The notes: a model not told the origin generated them from the letters alone. A stretch of DNA of 64,000 nucleotides from Heterostelium multicystogenum (GCA_003667245.1 RCNN01000233.1:1-64000); one strand, 5' to 3'; shown: positions 36,239-50,953, counted from the stretch's first letter. Program-made: numbers and translations.

Positions 36239-38615
36239 TTATTGGCTTTTAGTAGTTTTCATGAGCTTTGGATGATCTAATAGATAATTAACGATATGAT
36301 ATTGTTTATGTTTCAGCGTTGAGTCGATAACATAATTTGGGATCATTTGCTGAGGCAATGTGCAAAAGTTATCAACATAGTACTTGAGTGGTGATAGCAA
36401 ACCAGCATTACATAGAGCTTTGATATGGGCATCTTGATCTATTTTTCTGCTTCCCATGATCCACTGAGCTGTTATTGATAAAATATAAGCTGCTTCTTTG
36501 GTTCGATTATTGTTATCTAACAACAGATTTTTAATTCCTTGTACAAGTTGAGGTTGATTCTTTCTAAGAAGTAGTTCTATAATCCTATTTGCTAAATCTA
36601 CATTACATAGTAGGTGGCGTACAGTCAATGAAACAGCCATTGAAATTCTATTTGTCTGGATAATTGTTTCGACAAGTAACTCCATTATTTCGAATATATG
36701 ACTGCTGTTACTCTCTAATATCAATGCCAAGAGTTGGTCATCGATATTCAACTTGATTACATCAACAAAGGATTTAAAGATTTCAAGTAGTCCACTTTTG
36801 GCAATCGATGGAAGTAGTTGTAAAATGTTATCTGTGTTAATAAGACCAGACAAGTAATATTGCTCTAAAACCTCATAAATGGACGAGTTACATGCAGAGA
36901 TAACGACTTCGTTGCTTATCTCATCAATGTATGATTGAAAAGAATTATTCTCAAGAAGGAAGAGCACAGCCTCTTTGAATCCGTAATGAATGGCATATTG
37001 GAATGTTTGGAAACTAAAATATCTTCTATGATACCTATATAAATGATGAATAATATTCATTCTCATTGCTACTTTGGACTCTTGCTTTAATTGGCTGGAC
37101 TCTAATGCCATTGATTCATTAATACATTCACTTCCAACTCCAGGTACCTGGTAGTACTCTAGCAGCTCAAGGATATCCAGCCAATTGTACTTGACCACAT
37201 CCAGCCAAATTCCCTCACACCATTTCTCTGGAACTACACTGGCACCATTTTTCTTTAGCAGATAAGAAAAGAGCTGTCTCCATGTATTTGAGTGTAAAAA
37301 ATATATATTGCCTTTGAAGAGTAATTCATTCGTCAATAACTCTGGATACTTTTGAACAATAAATTGAGAACACTCCTCCATATCCATTGCAATACTGTTC
37401 TTGAGAACTTTTCTTTGTCCAATCGGTTGTCCTAATATCATAAAGAAAGCGCATCATCTCAATGTTGTCAGTCTTTAGTGTGAAAAGAGCATCTTCTTTG
37501 TAGTTCTCGGGGAACTTTGAATATAGATATTTGACAACATCTAGATGGCCAGCTTTTATAGTGTCATTAAGAGTATTTACAAGACACTTGGTATTTTGCT
37601 CTTCCACCAAATATTTGACTATTTCAATGTGTCCGTTGACTGATGCTATTTGAAGTGCATGTGGATCAACATGACACAATCTGCGATCAATCAAATATTC
37701 CACGGCCGACAAGTCACCTACATAACACATGTTATAAAGACTCGCCATTGAGCAGCCATCGTTCCTTGTTTCATGGAAATATTTGATAATCTCATAGTTG
37801 GCAGCATTATCTATTAGTTTTAAGCCGTCGGACTGACTCTTGAAACTCGGTTGTTTCTCAAATTTGACGAGATACTTGATGTAATCCAATTCACCATATT
37901 TCGAGGCATTGACCATGGCTACAGCTGTATAGGACCTATCAATCTTCAACTTCTTGGATCGTGCAAATTCTAACACTAGCAAAAAATCCATTGTGCAACA
38001 AACTCTTTGGATCACAGTGCTAGGAGAGGATTGAAGTAAATGGCTTCTAACAAGTGTCAAAGCAATCAGATCGTCCAGCTTCAAAAAGGGTGTTTGTATT
38101 GCCTTGACTAACTTTAGGTACTTGATAAGACTCGGAAAACCATTAGGCTTGAGAGTGACTACTTGCAAATCACTTAATTTACAATATTTTTTAAATACTT
38201 TAACTAAAGCATCGACCTTTTCAGTAGCTAGCTTGAAATCATCATTCTCGCAAACCATCTTCATCCATAAGGGAATTCTATTCTTGAAAACAAAAGACAT
38301 TGTTGCTGTTGGATATAAGTGCGTTGCTTGGCTTAGTTTTTCATTCATCAAGGCCAGACTACCACTTTGAATAGCGGAATCTAAAGTAAGGTCAGAATAC
38401 CTCAAGTATGCTATATTGCTATCATCTTGATTATAAATCGTTCTATTCAATTGATAGATAGTATTGAATAGTTTATTTCTAATATAATAATTATTTAATA
38501 ATTTTCTAAAACTTATTATGTTATGATTAATACTCGTTGTTGACTGACTAATATTCGTCTTGTTATTATTATTATTATTATTTATATTTATATTAGTATT
38601 ATTATTTACGTTCAT
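36239..38615 (-). CDS. Ankyrin-repeat protein of the dictyostelid family
   Basis: One large exon. The start MNVNNNTNININNNNN is an N-rich leader, followed by FRKLLNNYYIRNKLFNTIYQ, typical of the many dictyostelid ankyrin proteins. Helical pairs recur throughout; the best ankyrin units are ALQIASVNGHIEIVKYLVEE and DTIKAGHLDVVKYLYSKF (about 37680-37530), with weaker ones such as NASKYGELDYIKYLVKF and YNMCYVGDLSAVEYLIDR. The second half has more divergent helical repeats (YAIHYGFKEAVLFLLENN). An extra base in the TTTT run at 37409-37412 breaks the frame between DWTKK and VLKNSIAMDMEE; correcting it gives 791 residues in an exact frame. No other domain seen. Probably a protein-interaction scaffold. 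Confidence 0.8.
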
Positions 38616-39014
38616 ATTACTGATGAAACAACTTAAATAAAAAACAAACTAATGCGAACAGTTAGATGTCTTTTATCAAAGAAACTGCAATGCACACAAT
38701 TCAAATCTATTTTATCTTGATTTCTTCTCACTTTTTACATTATTTGATATTTCTCTGTTTCAGAACTGGAAGTTGATGCATCCATCGCAAAAAGTTGTCG
38801 ATTCATAGGATTGAGTATGTTACTGTCTGCAAATGACACTTTCAATGCAGTATAAAAGTTTTATTCACAAAAGATATTTATTTTATTTTTTTTTATTCAG
38901 ATATTTTGGTTTAAAATGATTTCTGCTCATCACAATAACAAACACCTAATTTCAACTTCATTTTTTAACAAACATTGTTATTGTTGTTAATGATTATTAT
39001 TATTATTATTACAA
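38616..39014. other. Intergenic between divergent ankyrin and acyl-CoA oxidase genes
   Basis: About 400 bases, AT-rich, with ATTATT next to the oxidase start and a T run at 38884-38896. It likely holds both promoters. No gene seen. Confidence 0.6.
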
Positions 39015-40468
39015 ATGGAGCATAATACTATTAGAAGATTGTCAATCTTAAGTGATCATATACAAACATGTGACGTTAGTGGTACATCACATACAAACAT
39101 AGATAAACAAGTTGATTCACTGAACTACTTCAACATTGTGGAGTTGTTAAATGCCGACCAACTAAAAATAAGAAACAAAGCAAAGTTATTTGCTGAACAA
39201 CATATCGAACCAATAGTATGATATTACATTCGATTCATTTACTACACTAGACTGATTACTGATGTTTTTGTTTATTAAACAAGGTAAATGAATACTATGA
39301 GAAGGCAGAGTTTCCAATTCAGTTACTTGATAAACTGAAACAACTGAATTGGGCTGGATCCAATATTAAAGGTTACTCTTGTCCAGTAAGTAATCTCATG
39401 GAATAGTTGACATCTATAGTGTTAATTAACTGTAATATGAAGGGAATTGATGCTGTGTCATGTGGTTTAATTGCTTTTGAGTTTGCCAAAAAGAGCACTG
39501 ATATTGCTACATTTTTTGGTATTCTTCAAACCATATCAATGTTGCCTATTTACTATTGTGGAAGTGAAAAACAAAAACAATATTATCTACCAAAGATGGC
39601 TGCAATGGAAAAGATTGGTGCTTTTGGTCTTACTGAACCAAATGCAGGTAGTGATGCCGCTGGTCTATTCTGTGAGGCCAAACAGAATAGTGATGGAACA
39701 TGGACTCTCAATGGTGAGAAGAGATGGATTGGAAATGCACCATTTGCCGACATTATAATTATATGGGCAAGAAATGTAGACACTAAACAAATCAATGGAT
39801 TCATTGTCGAAAAGAATACTCCTGGCATGACTGTTGAAACTATAAACAATAAGATCGCTCTAAGAATTGTACAAAAGTATGTGTGAGTGTTGGATCCATT
39901 CGAAATATTTACTAACCCAATCATCTCTAGTGGACATATCTATTTAAAGAATTGTATATTATCAGACGAAAATAGATTACCTTTAGCAAATGATTTTGGC
40001 AGTGGTCCAGGAAAATCTTTGTTTTTGACAAGAATAGTTGCAAGCTGGATTGCTTTGGGTGTTGCTTGCTCTGCCTATGAGAGCTGTCTTAAATATGTAA
40101 AGGAAAGAAAGCAATTTGGACAACCTTTGGCAAGAAATCAATTGGTTCAAGAACGTCTGGTCAAGATGCTCGGACTCATTCAGTCAATGTCACTAATGAC
40201 TTTAAGAATATCACAGCTTTTCGATCAAAATCAACTTACCTATGGACAGGTTGGTTTATTAAAAGCACACAATACAACTCAGGGTCGAGAAATTGTGGCA
40301 ATGGCAAGAGAATTACTTGGTGGCAATGGAATTGTCACAGATTTTGGTGTAGCTCGAAGCTTTGTCGATATGGAAGCCATACACACTTTCGAAGGTACCT
40401 ATGATATCAACACCTTGATTACAGGTAGAGAAATTACAGGAATTCCAGCATTCAAGTCAAGTAAATAA
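39015..40468 (+). CDS. Acyl-CoA oxidase/dehydrogenase, ACX4-like, probably peroxisomal
   Basis: FAD enzyme oxidising acyl-CoA to enoyl-CoA. Exons 39015-39215, 39284-39385, 39443-39876 and 39931-40468 give exactly 424 residues with no frameshift. Family marks: GAFGLTEPNAGSDAAGL (FAD/substrate loop), NGEKRWIGNAPFADI, LLGGNGIVTDFGVAR, and the catalytic Glu in AIHTFEGTYDINTLITGREITG. The ending TLITGREITGIPAFK and the RWIGN..FAD..I..AR pattern match plant short-chain acyl-CoA oxidase 4 better than glutaryl-CoA dehydrogenase, its closest relative. The N-terminus contains RLSILSDHI (residues 8-16), which fits the PTS2 peroxisomal import consensus except for the last position. The C-terminus ends SSK, not a good PTS1. 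Peroxisomal short-chain beta-oxidation is therefore the best inference. Confidence 0.88.
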
Positions 40469-40716
40469 TAAATAAAGCAACTAGAATAGTTTTTATTTAC
40501 TAATCATTCTTCTCGTCTCTCACTTGCTCATCATCATTCTCGTTTTTGTTGTCCATGGAGATTTTCCACTATTATTATCCTCGGATTCGATCATAGAAAG
40601 CTGTATAGGAACCATTGGCATTATGGTTTTTTTGTGATTGCATCACCATTGGTATTTACGTTAGTAGCATTGTTAGTGCTGGAAACTAACACTCCAGAAA
40701 GATGGACACCACTTCT
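40469..40716. other. Short convergent intergenic region
   Basis: Between the stop codons of the acyl-CoA oxidase and frizzled-like genes. The bases are relatively GC-rich for a spacer (TCTTCTCGTCTCTCACTTGC near 40509) with a serine/acid-coding feel, but no frame of note. Confidence 0.4.
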
Positions 40717-42594
40717 TTAATTTTTCAACCAAAGGATTCTAACTATTGGCGAAAGTAACCATATCTTTTTAGTACGTCTTGTGAATCCATAAAAGAGTAA
40801 GATTTCAATTCCAAATATACGTAGACAAAAGAGGAATACCAATTGGCTTTTATATGGAACAGTTACTGCATGTGAAGCGCAACCTGGATCACCATTAGTT
40901 CTAACTAAACATTTTACATAGTCAGTCATATTCTGGTAATATTCATCCATATTATCTTGGACATAGAAATGATAGATAAAGCTGTAGATAAACTGGGAAA
41001 AGAGGAACATTACAATAATGAATGGCTTTAAATTCATTTTCAATATTCTAGATTACTGCTTCTTCCATTTATCTTTGAAACTGCTGTCACAATCTATTCA
41101 AAGTATTCATTAATATCTATATGGATAAGAAATGTGCTAATTCATATTTACCTTGTAAATCTCGTAACAGATCAAAAAAATAAAAGCAACACCAATAAAC
41201 AAGCATATACAAAGTGGAATCCAAAACACACCATTTTGCCAACTATCATCTAAAAGCCAACATCCAAGACCACCACCTACTGCATATCCATACTGCTTTC
41301 CAAAAATTGGTGCAATGGCGAGCGTTATTGCGACTATATTAATTGCAATAATATAATAATGTAGGTATGATTTTACATTTTTAACTATAATATAACGATT
41401 TAATATAATGCTCCAATAATTTGTTAATTTAAAGACATACCTTTTCTGATGACTAACCATAAATCAAAAGCCATTGAAGCCCACCACAGCATAGCCGATA
41501 CCACTCCATATTGGAAAATAAAACCTGCTGCGGCACAACTTGCATCTTTTTGACGGGCAAATCTTCCCGGATCAGGGCAAATGGAATCCCATCCTCCACC
41601 AATAAATAATAGGTCCGATAATGTCATCAAAAACACTGAGAATGAAAGAAATATGATTCCATATGCATGTCTATCAAACTTCTTATTCAGCACAACATAA
41701 GTTACTAAATTCATTGTTACACAAAAGAATGATACCTAAAAGCTAAATTAATAACTTCATCAATTGAAAGATATTAAATTTACCTACAGGAGATATGATA
41801 GTGATCATCAATCTCATGTTGTTCCATTGCTCCATAGTGAAAAATGGTGCTGGACAAGGCATTAAACAATTAATTCCATCAAGTAGATAATATCCTTTCT
41901 CCGTATCACCTTTTCTATCCGTTGAGTTGTGAGAGATTAATGGATGTGGACAACTACCTGTGATAGGTGCTACGGTTGCATTCTGAGCTGCTGATGATGA
42001 GTTTAGACACATAACTCTCTCTTCGGTTGACCCACCATATGGGCTGAGATCATATTGATTATAAGATGGAGGATAATTATAGATATTTTGGGAGTCTACC
42101 GAGTCGCAATTTATTTCATCCAAAACAACTCCATCAGGAATACATAAATCTGAGACATGCCTACAATTAGTTTGGCACACTCCAACACCCAAATTAATGA
42201 CTTTTGTGGGTAAGGAGAGGGACTTGCATTCAGGAAATACAGCATTGCAAAAAATTTTCTATTATTGAGATCTTCAGCTAAACACTCTGAAGTTGCAATC
42301 TTGTAATAAGTTTCCACTGTATTAATTTGTGAAATCATATCATTTTGTGATCTTCTGGAAGAAACATAAATTGAATCTTAAAAAAACAAAAGTGTATAGG
42401 TTAATACTGAACTATTCAATTTGTATAAATCAAATTTTAATTTACTTGGATTCTTTATTAATCCTGTACAAAATGGGTGACCTATCCAAGGTTCACAGGT
42501 AGAATTTTTGATCTAACTGGTAAAAAAAGTTTTGTGAACTAATAGACTTTATCAATAAAGTCAAAAGAACTATTATTATTTGACTAGTATACAT
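40717..42594 (-). CDS. Frizzled/smoothened-like receptor (Fsl family)
   Basis: A seven-transmembrane receptor. The signal peptide MYTSQIIIVLLTLLIKSISS starts at 42594. The cysteine-rich domain has CEPWIGHPFCTG, IFCNAVFPECKSLSLP and GVGVCQTNCRHVSDLC. A linker with CPHPLISHN and GINCLMPCPAPFFT leads to the membrane segments: NLVTYVVLNKKFDRHAYGII, FLSFSVFLMTLSDLLFIGG, GVVSAMLWWASMAFDLWLVI, NIVAITLAIAPI, IPLCICLFIGVAFIFLICYE, FIIVMFLFSQFIYSF and LVFLFCLRIFGIEILLFYGF. The tail begins RRTKKIW, a near match to the frizzled KTxxxW motif with Arg for Lys. The frame breaks at A runs near 42508 and 42253 and near 41050; several introns lie between. Fsl receptors are orphan receptors in D. discoideum; ligand and signalling here are unknown. 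Confidence 0.85.
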
Positions 42595-42717
42595 ATTTTA
42601 TTATTACTATGATCTATTATTATTTACCAATAAGAGATGAAAGATGATGAGGTTGATCAATGAAAGTCATCTTTCCTTTTTTCCTCAATTTCAAAAATAT
42701 AAATATCTTTGATCAAA

Positions 42718-42882
42718 ATGAATGGTTGGGTGATATTTAAATTTGCAAATCAAGAAGTAAAGCTTCCTGTAAGAAAATACCACACCATTTCCAATGAAAT
42801 TGAAATCCACAGTCTGTCAGCAAACAAAGTTATTCAAATTCCTCAATGCCTTGGAGTTAATTGGAAAAAACAAAATAAATAA
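42718..42882 (+). CDS. Possible small protein of 54 residues
   Basis: A short ATG frame directly divergent from the frizzled-like gene. It begins MNGWVIFKFANQEVKLPVRK and ends CLGVNWKKQNK. Composition is mixed and protein-like (W, H, P, C present, alternating beta-like hydrophobics) instead of the N/K/I/Y-rich make-up of random AT-rich frames. It may be a real small gene, or the first exon or surviving fragment of a larger one. No family recognised. Confidence 0.35.
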   Translation: MNGWVIFKFANQEVKLPVRKYHTISNEIEIHSLSANKVIQIPQCLGVNWKKQNK

Positions 42883-44662
42883 TAAGATTCCTCTTTGCAA
42901 TACTTGATTAACTTTGTACATTAGTATGTGTTTGAATAAATTTGCAAATCACTAATAACTCCGCCTTGCAACACAGGTGCAATGAATGCTATTGTGCCAC
43001 CAATTTCCATTTAAAAAAAATCTAATTAGAAATTTTTGTAATCAAGAGTGGTTGGACCAGATGATGATCAGCAGGATTTAAAGAAAAAAATAAAACCTGA
43101 TGGATTTTAATACGTTGCTACATTTTTTTCGAAATTAATAATTATCGGGGTTTTAAATCATCAGGTTTGAGACTCATTACAATTAATAGATTTAAAATGA
43201 CAATTCAAAAAAAGCTTTATAAAATTGATTGTTATTATTATTATTTTTGCTTGTTATTTTGTAAAGAAATAATAATTTCAAGCAGTGTTGATGAGAGGTT
43301 AATGAATGTAAGAAATATTAAATCATTGTTCATTTGTTATCGGTTGTTTGGTTTGATTGAGTATAGAGATTTCTTTTCTTTAATTATAGAGTGTTGAAAG
43401 TCTAACATAGTATTGGATACACTAGTGGATAATGTTTTTTTTTTTTTGATTTGCAATTGATAAAAATTATCAATTTGGAAAGCAAATTATAATTTGTGTT
43501 GTTTATCTGTGTTGTGTGAATGCTTAGTTTGTTTTTATTATGATAGGTTGATTAATATATCTATTTTGTTATATTTCTACTTGAGTACCTAAAATTTGTA
43601 TATTTAATTAAACTAATAATACAACAAGTCTCTTTGTTATTTTTGTTTTTTGTATTTTTTCAATAAAACTTGATAATTATCATTTATAAGGATTGTATAA
43701 TATCTTACAAAATATCATATGATAATCATAGACATCAATATAAAAGTCAAACAAAATATAATATATGTAGGTAGATAGGTGAAGCTGAAAAACAAAAGTA
43801 TTTTAATAGGTTAGACAAGCATAGTGATTGATTAATTGATTGTTTATTTGGTGATTTATTCATTGCAAATGCAAGCAAGTATTAACATGTTGTAATTGAG
43901 TGGTAACTATTTGTAGCACTAAAATGAATGAATCTAGATTAATTTGTTGTTTGTTTTTTGCCATGTGATTTCACAACACAGTAAACTTACATGCATGAAT
44001 AAAAAAAATTTAAAAATTTAAATAAATTTGAAAAAAAAAAGCAAAAAACAAAAACAATAACAACTATTATCATAAACAATTAAAGAAAACACACTCAACA
44101 CATTTCATAATAATTAACAATCTTATAATAATATAATATAAATAGTTATTATATTAATTATTTTAATTAGAAATTAAGACGCCACTACTGACGACGACCA
44201 CTACTACTAAGATCATCAATAATACTATTATAGGAAGAGGTGACCGACGATTGCTAATCATCGATCATCGATCTTCATCTCATCATCGATTATCACCATT
44301 GGCCAGTCCGTGTTGTCGTTTCGCTTTGCATTTTTATTTTAAAACAAAACTAATCTTATAACTCTTATCAATATCTACTCTACTTATAGTAATATACATA
44401 TTAGATTTACACCAACCGCACCATCATCAAATAATTAAAATTAAATATTGTACAATTAACACACACACTCATATATTAATCACTATTCATATTTAAACAT
44501 ATCACAAGTCAACAAAAAAAAAAAATACAGCTAAATCAGAGAAATAACACCAATCAAAGAAAGTCAATATTAATAATAGCAAAATAGAATTAGTTAGTTA
44601 GGAGCTTGGTTAGTTAAAAAGACCGATCAAACTTTAGAAACTGTAGTGATAATTTGATAGGG
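42883..44662. other. Long intergenic and probable 5' leader of the STE20-type kinase
   Basis: About 1.8 kb. The left part is AT-rich with T runs (43436-43448) and one unconvincing frame (43167-43397). From about 44170 to 44330 the base composition rises (GACGACGACC, CGATCATCGATC, GGCCAGTCCGTGTTGTCG), unlike the surrounding spacer, with no long frame. This may be transcribed leader or an RNA element. No tRNA-like fold recognised by eye. Confidence 0.4.
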
Positions 44663-47045
<2,383 letters not shown>

Positions 47046-47258
47046 GGTCCGTCCAACAACACAAAACCGTTTTGTATTCATATGGAAGCCTATATCAAAT
47101 TATAATTCCACTTCAAAACAACTCATTAATAATCATATCAAATCATTTTGACCTGATAGTTGAAATAACTTCAAAATTCAAGTATTGAATGTCAATTCAA
47201 AATAATTGGCTTTGTTTATTCTTGAGATTTATACAGGTGTTTATTAAACTTTAAATTA

Positions 47259-48635
47259 TTATTTGGTTGGTGTTTCTTCGTTGGGTCTTGGATATTTGCG
47301 AGGTCTGCCAACTTTTCTCTTCTCTGGTACTGTTGGTGATGCAGCTTCAGAAAGAGGTGCATCTCCTCCAGATGCTTTGGTTGATTCTTTAGTTTCAGCT
47401 TCGAGTGCAATTGGTTCTTTTTCTTTTTGCTTAGTTTTGGGGGACTGTTTCTTTTTGGGGTGTTATATGTGGTGATGTAGTTAGTGATGTTGATGCAGCG
47501 GCGGCTGCAGCGGCTGCTCTTCTTGTAGTGGTGGTTGTTGTTGGTAACAAGTGCTGGTGATTTTGCTGGTGTTAGAGAAGGTGTTGCTGGTTGACTGTTG
47601 GATTTTGCTGGAGTTGGTGTTGCTGGTTGTGAACTTTGTGTAGGCTTTGGTACATCACGCTTTCTCTTCTTGTTGTTCGCTTTCTTTAATTTATCATCGT
47701 CACTATCATAGTCAACATCACCATCTGATTCAACTTCACTGTCCTCTGACTCTTCCTCTAGTTCCTCTGACTCACTCGATTCTTCAAGTTGTACCTTCTT
47801 TGGATGTTTAGGTGGTCTTCCTCTTCCTCTCTTTGGAGGGGTCATTACTGTTAATCTTTCTATATCGCTGCTGTCTTCTAAGCTTTCTTGATCCTCATCA
47901 TCCTCATCCATCTCGTCTCTATCTTCTTCGTTTTTCATCCATATCTTCATCCTCTTCCTCTTCATCTTCATCTTCTTGGTCATATTTTAGAGATTTTTTC
48001 CTTGAGAAGGCTTCTTTGAAGGTGGAGAAGGATGTTGACTGCCACCATCGTTTGAATCTTTTGATGCATTCATCTGTGATATAGCAGCCAATGCGGGAAT
48101 GGACATTCTTAAAGATTCCGACATATTTGGACTGGCTTGAATCTGAGCAAGAAGTGCTTGCTGTTGGTCATAGATACGCTGCTTCTCGAGATACTCTTTC
48201 TTTGGACGACCAGGTCCACGTCTTGCAGGTGGAGGAGGTTGTAATGGCATAGAAAGTAACTCATGATTCGATAATCCACCAACAATAGGTGAGTTTGAAC
48301 TCTTTAAGTTTGGTGTATTGATAGGTGACATCTGAATTGGAGATTGTTGAAGTGAAGATCTTCTTCCATCCTCTCTGTTTGGTGTGGAGGAGAATGAAGA
48401 GTTGGTGGAAGATACGGCAGAGATTGAAAACAAATCCTTTGCCGAAGTCTGGTGTTTGCAGTGTAGCAGGTGCTGCTCTCTTTGCCAATCTGTCCTTCAA
48501 GTTAATGGACTGCGAAGTAAATAGATCGTCAGGTGGAATTTCGAAAGGCTCACTCTCATTTTTCTGTCTTTCAAAATCCTTTTGGTAGCAATTGAAATCC
48601 AAGCTATTTATATAATTATGTAACCTAATCTTCAT
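47259..48635 (-). CDS. AT-hook nuclear protein
   Basis: Three AT-hook DNA-binding motifs are seen in order: ARRGPGRPKKEYLEKQ (about 48215), PPKRGRGRPPKHPKK (about 47825) and RKVGRPRKYPRPNEE (about 47300), the last next to the stop at 47259. Between them lie a Q-rich helix, a long acidic block (EDEDEEEEDEDMDE and EESEDSEVESDGDVDYDSDDD), the basic NKKRKRDVPKP, and a TPTPAKS-rich stretch with an alanine run. The N-terminus has FERQKNESEPFEIPPDDLFT. Single-base shifts near 48425, 47995, 47937 and 47465 must be corrected to join these parts; the true frame at the end is the one coding PKKKQSPKTKQKEKEPIALE. Likely a chromatin protein; partners unknown. The start at 48635 is tentative. Confidence 0.7.
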
Positions 48636-49269
48636 TATGGCTAGCAAGATGAAATCTGATTTTAAAATAAAAGATCTATACAACTTTAAAGTTTACGAAA
48701 TAAAAATTAAAGTATTTGTTTCTTGCTAAAATTTGAGAGGGGTGATGGTAGGAAATAGCTATTCAATTTAAATAGCTGCTAATGACCACTGATATTAAAT
48801 TGAATATTGAATATTATTTATTATAATTATTTATTTGTACTTTTTAAAAATGTTGAGGTGGTTGGTAAAAATGATCGATAAATTTTTTAGATATCTGAGA
48901 ATGTTGATTTTTTTAAATATTAATTAATTGAGACTGACTATTCATAGCCACTTTTACTACTCCTATTATTACAACTATTACACTATTATTATTATTATTA
49001 TTACTACTACTACTACTACTAGGAAGATTATATATTATTTATTCATTCACTATATATTGCAAGTTGTTGTAATTTTTCGATATCAAAAATTATTATAATT
49101 AATTTCTAAATTAAAATAAAAATATATTTATATTACAGTTGTTTTCATAAAATAATCTTTGAAACAAACGGTTAAAAAAAGAACTTAGCAATCCAACTAA
49201 TTGGTACCTTTATCATACAACTACATCAATCAAATTAATACTACTATTATTATTATTATATTATAACTA
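48636..49269. other. Intergenic between divergent AT-hook and PTEN-like genes
   Basis: AT-rich, with an ATT tract followed by an ACT tract (48984-49021) and long A/T runs. Both promoters are presumably here. Nothing coding seen. Confidence 0.6.
48984..49021. repeat. ATT then ACT trinucleotide tract
   Basis: About six ATT units change directly into about six ACT units, a compound microsatellite. Confidence 0.9.
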
Positions 49270-50685
49270 ATGTTTGATAACTTCAATGAGTCAGCATCTG
49301 GTTTTGGTGACTTCCTTGAGAAGAGTCTAACAAAATCAGTCAATAATGTTGTTCTTAAACTAAGAACTGCTGTATCAAAGGACAAGAACAGATTCATAAA
49401 TGATCAATTCAATCTCGATTTAACTTATATAACAAATAGAATCATTGGTATGTTTTAGTTTAGAAATATTAATTAAAGCAATATTACCAATATTAATAAT
49501 TGACTATCTCCTATCATCTTTTAGCAATGGGATATCCATCATCTGATATTATTGAATCGAATTTTAGAAACTCCAGAGCAGATGTGAAAAGATTTTTGGA
49601 TACATATCATCCTGAAAAATATTTAATTCTCAATCTGACTGAACAGCCCTATGACCCTTCCTATTTCTCATACAGAGTGCACCACTTGGGTTGGCTTGAT
49701 CATCACTCTCCCAGCTTAAGCTTGCTCCTATACTCTGTGCAGATCATCCATCAATGGTTAACTCAAGATCCACAAAATATTGTAGCAATTCATTGTGCTG
49801 TATGTTTTTATTTACCAACTGGAAATATAATGGTTTCGCTAACAATTGGATTTTATATTGTAGGCCGGAAGAGGAAGAACTGGTACTTTGATTTGTGCAT
49901 ACCTGGTCTCCACTATAATGTACGAAGGTAAATTGGAAGAGGTTTTTACAATTGTTTGCTCAACAGCGCTCATCTACAGGTGAGGTCTCACAGTCCCAAG
50001 CCAGATAAGATATGTTGGTTATGTCAATCAGCTTTCAACTTTGAAGGTGGATATCTCATTGGCACAAAAACCAAAGGTATTATCTATTGCTCATTGATTA
50101 TGAAACCAATACCAAAACAAACTGGTTGGAAGCCAGTTGTAGACATCTACAACGTCAATATCCCTTTGCAGCCAGTACTTCTGTTCACAAAACAGAGACT
50201 CCAATGTCCAAAACATCAAATCTTACAACCATAGTGATGCAGCAGTAATGATTAACACCAAAGATATTATCGTTAGTGGTGATATTCTCGTCAAAGTATA
50301 TGATCTTAACGAAGTTATTCAACATTGCTTGACAAGCCTTCATTTAGATTCGGTAGGTTTTAGTGAAATCTCTAACACATCAACCTTCATACTAATATTT
50401 GAACAACATTTAGCATTTCATACATCATTTATCAACGACTATTGCTTGGATTTAACAAAGGATCAACTTGATGAATCAAATGCCCAGCTAAAGAGCTACC
50501 AGTTCCCAAATGACTTTTCCATACGTATGATGTTTGGAGCTGTTGTGCCCCAACAACCACAACAACAAGAGGTGCCATATATCCAACCATATAACAATCA
50601 ATACCAACCACCTCAACCACCACCTCAAACAACAACAACAACAACAGCTAAAACCACAAGAAAAGCAAGAAAAGTTCAAAGGTGA
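49270..50685 (+). CDS. PTEN-family phosphatase with C2-like domain
   Basis: Exon 1 ends LDLTYITNRII and splices (GTATGT intron) to AMGYPSSDIIESNFRNSRAD with VKRFLDTYHPEKYLILNLTE, the standard PTEN opening (LDLTYIT.RIIAMG.P). The WPD-type loop is HLGWLDHHSPSL. A second intron (49801-49863) splits the P-loop IHCAAGRGRTGTLICAYL, so the Cys-x5-Arg active site is intact. Then QLFAQQRSSTGEVSQSQ, QIRYVGYVNQL, and a C2-like part with TGWKPVVDIYNV, VSGDILVKVYDL and SFINDYCLDLTKDQLD, ending in a Q/P/T-rich tail. Frame changes occur near 49960-50005 and 50090-50225. Two lysines of the canonical PTEN P-loop (HCKAGKGR) are Ala and Arg here. Phosphoinositide 3-phosphatase activity is likely but inferred; D. 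discoideum has ptenA and the PTEN-like cnrN. Confidence 0.82.
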
Positions 50686-50953
50686 TGACGAGTATGAATT
50701 TTAAAGGGTATCAATCATTTATTTTTATTTATATTTATGTATCATTATTAAATAATAAAATCTTTGCCACACAGAAAGAAGAATAAACTTTTTTTCTTAA
50801 AAATTTTTAAATTAAAAATTTGATCATTCACTTTGGCTATTGTTGAATCAAAACCAAACCCCAACCTTACTACTACCTTTATATAACTACAACTATCTAT
50901 ATATCTATCTGATCAACCCTACATACATATACATACAAATATATTAAATAGAG

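Noticed and set aside
43167..43397. 76-codon frame in the long spacer
   Set aside because: AT-driven composition (Y, I, F, K, N), no homology features, no good start context.
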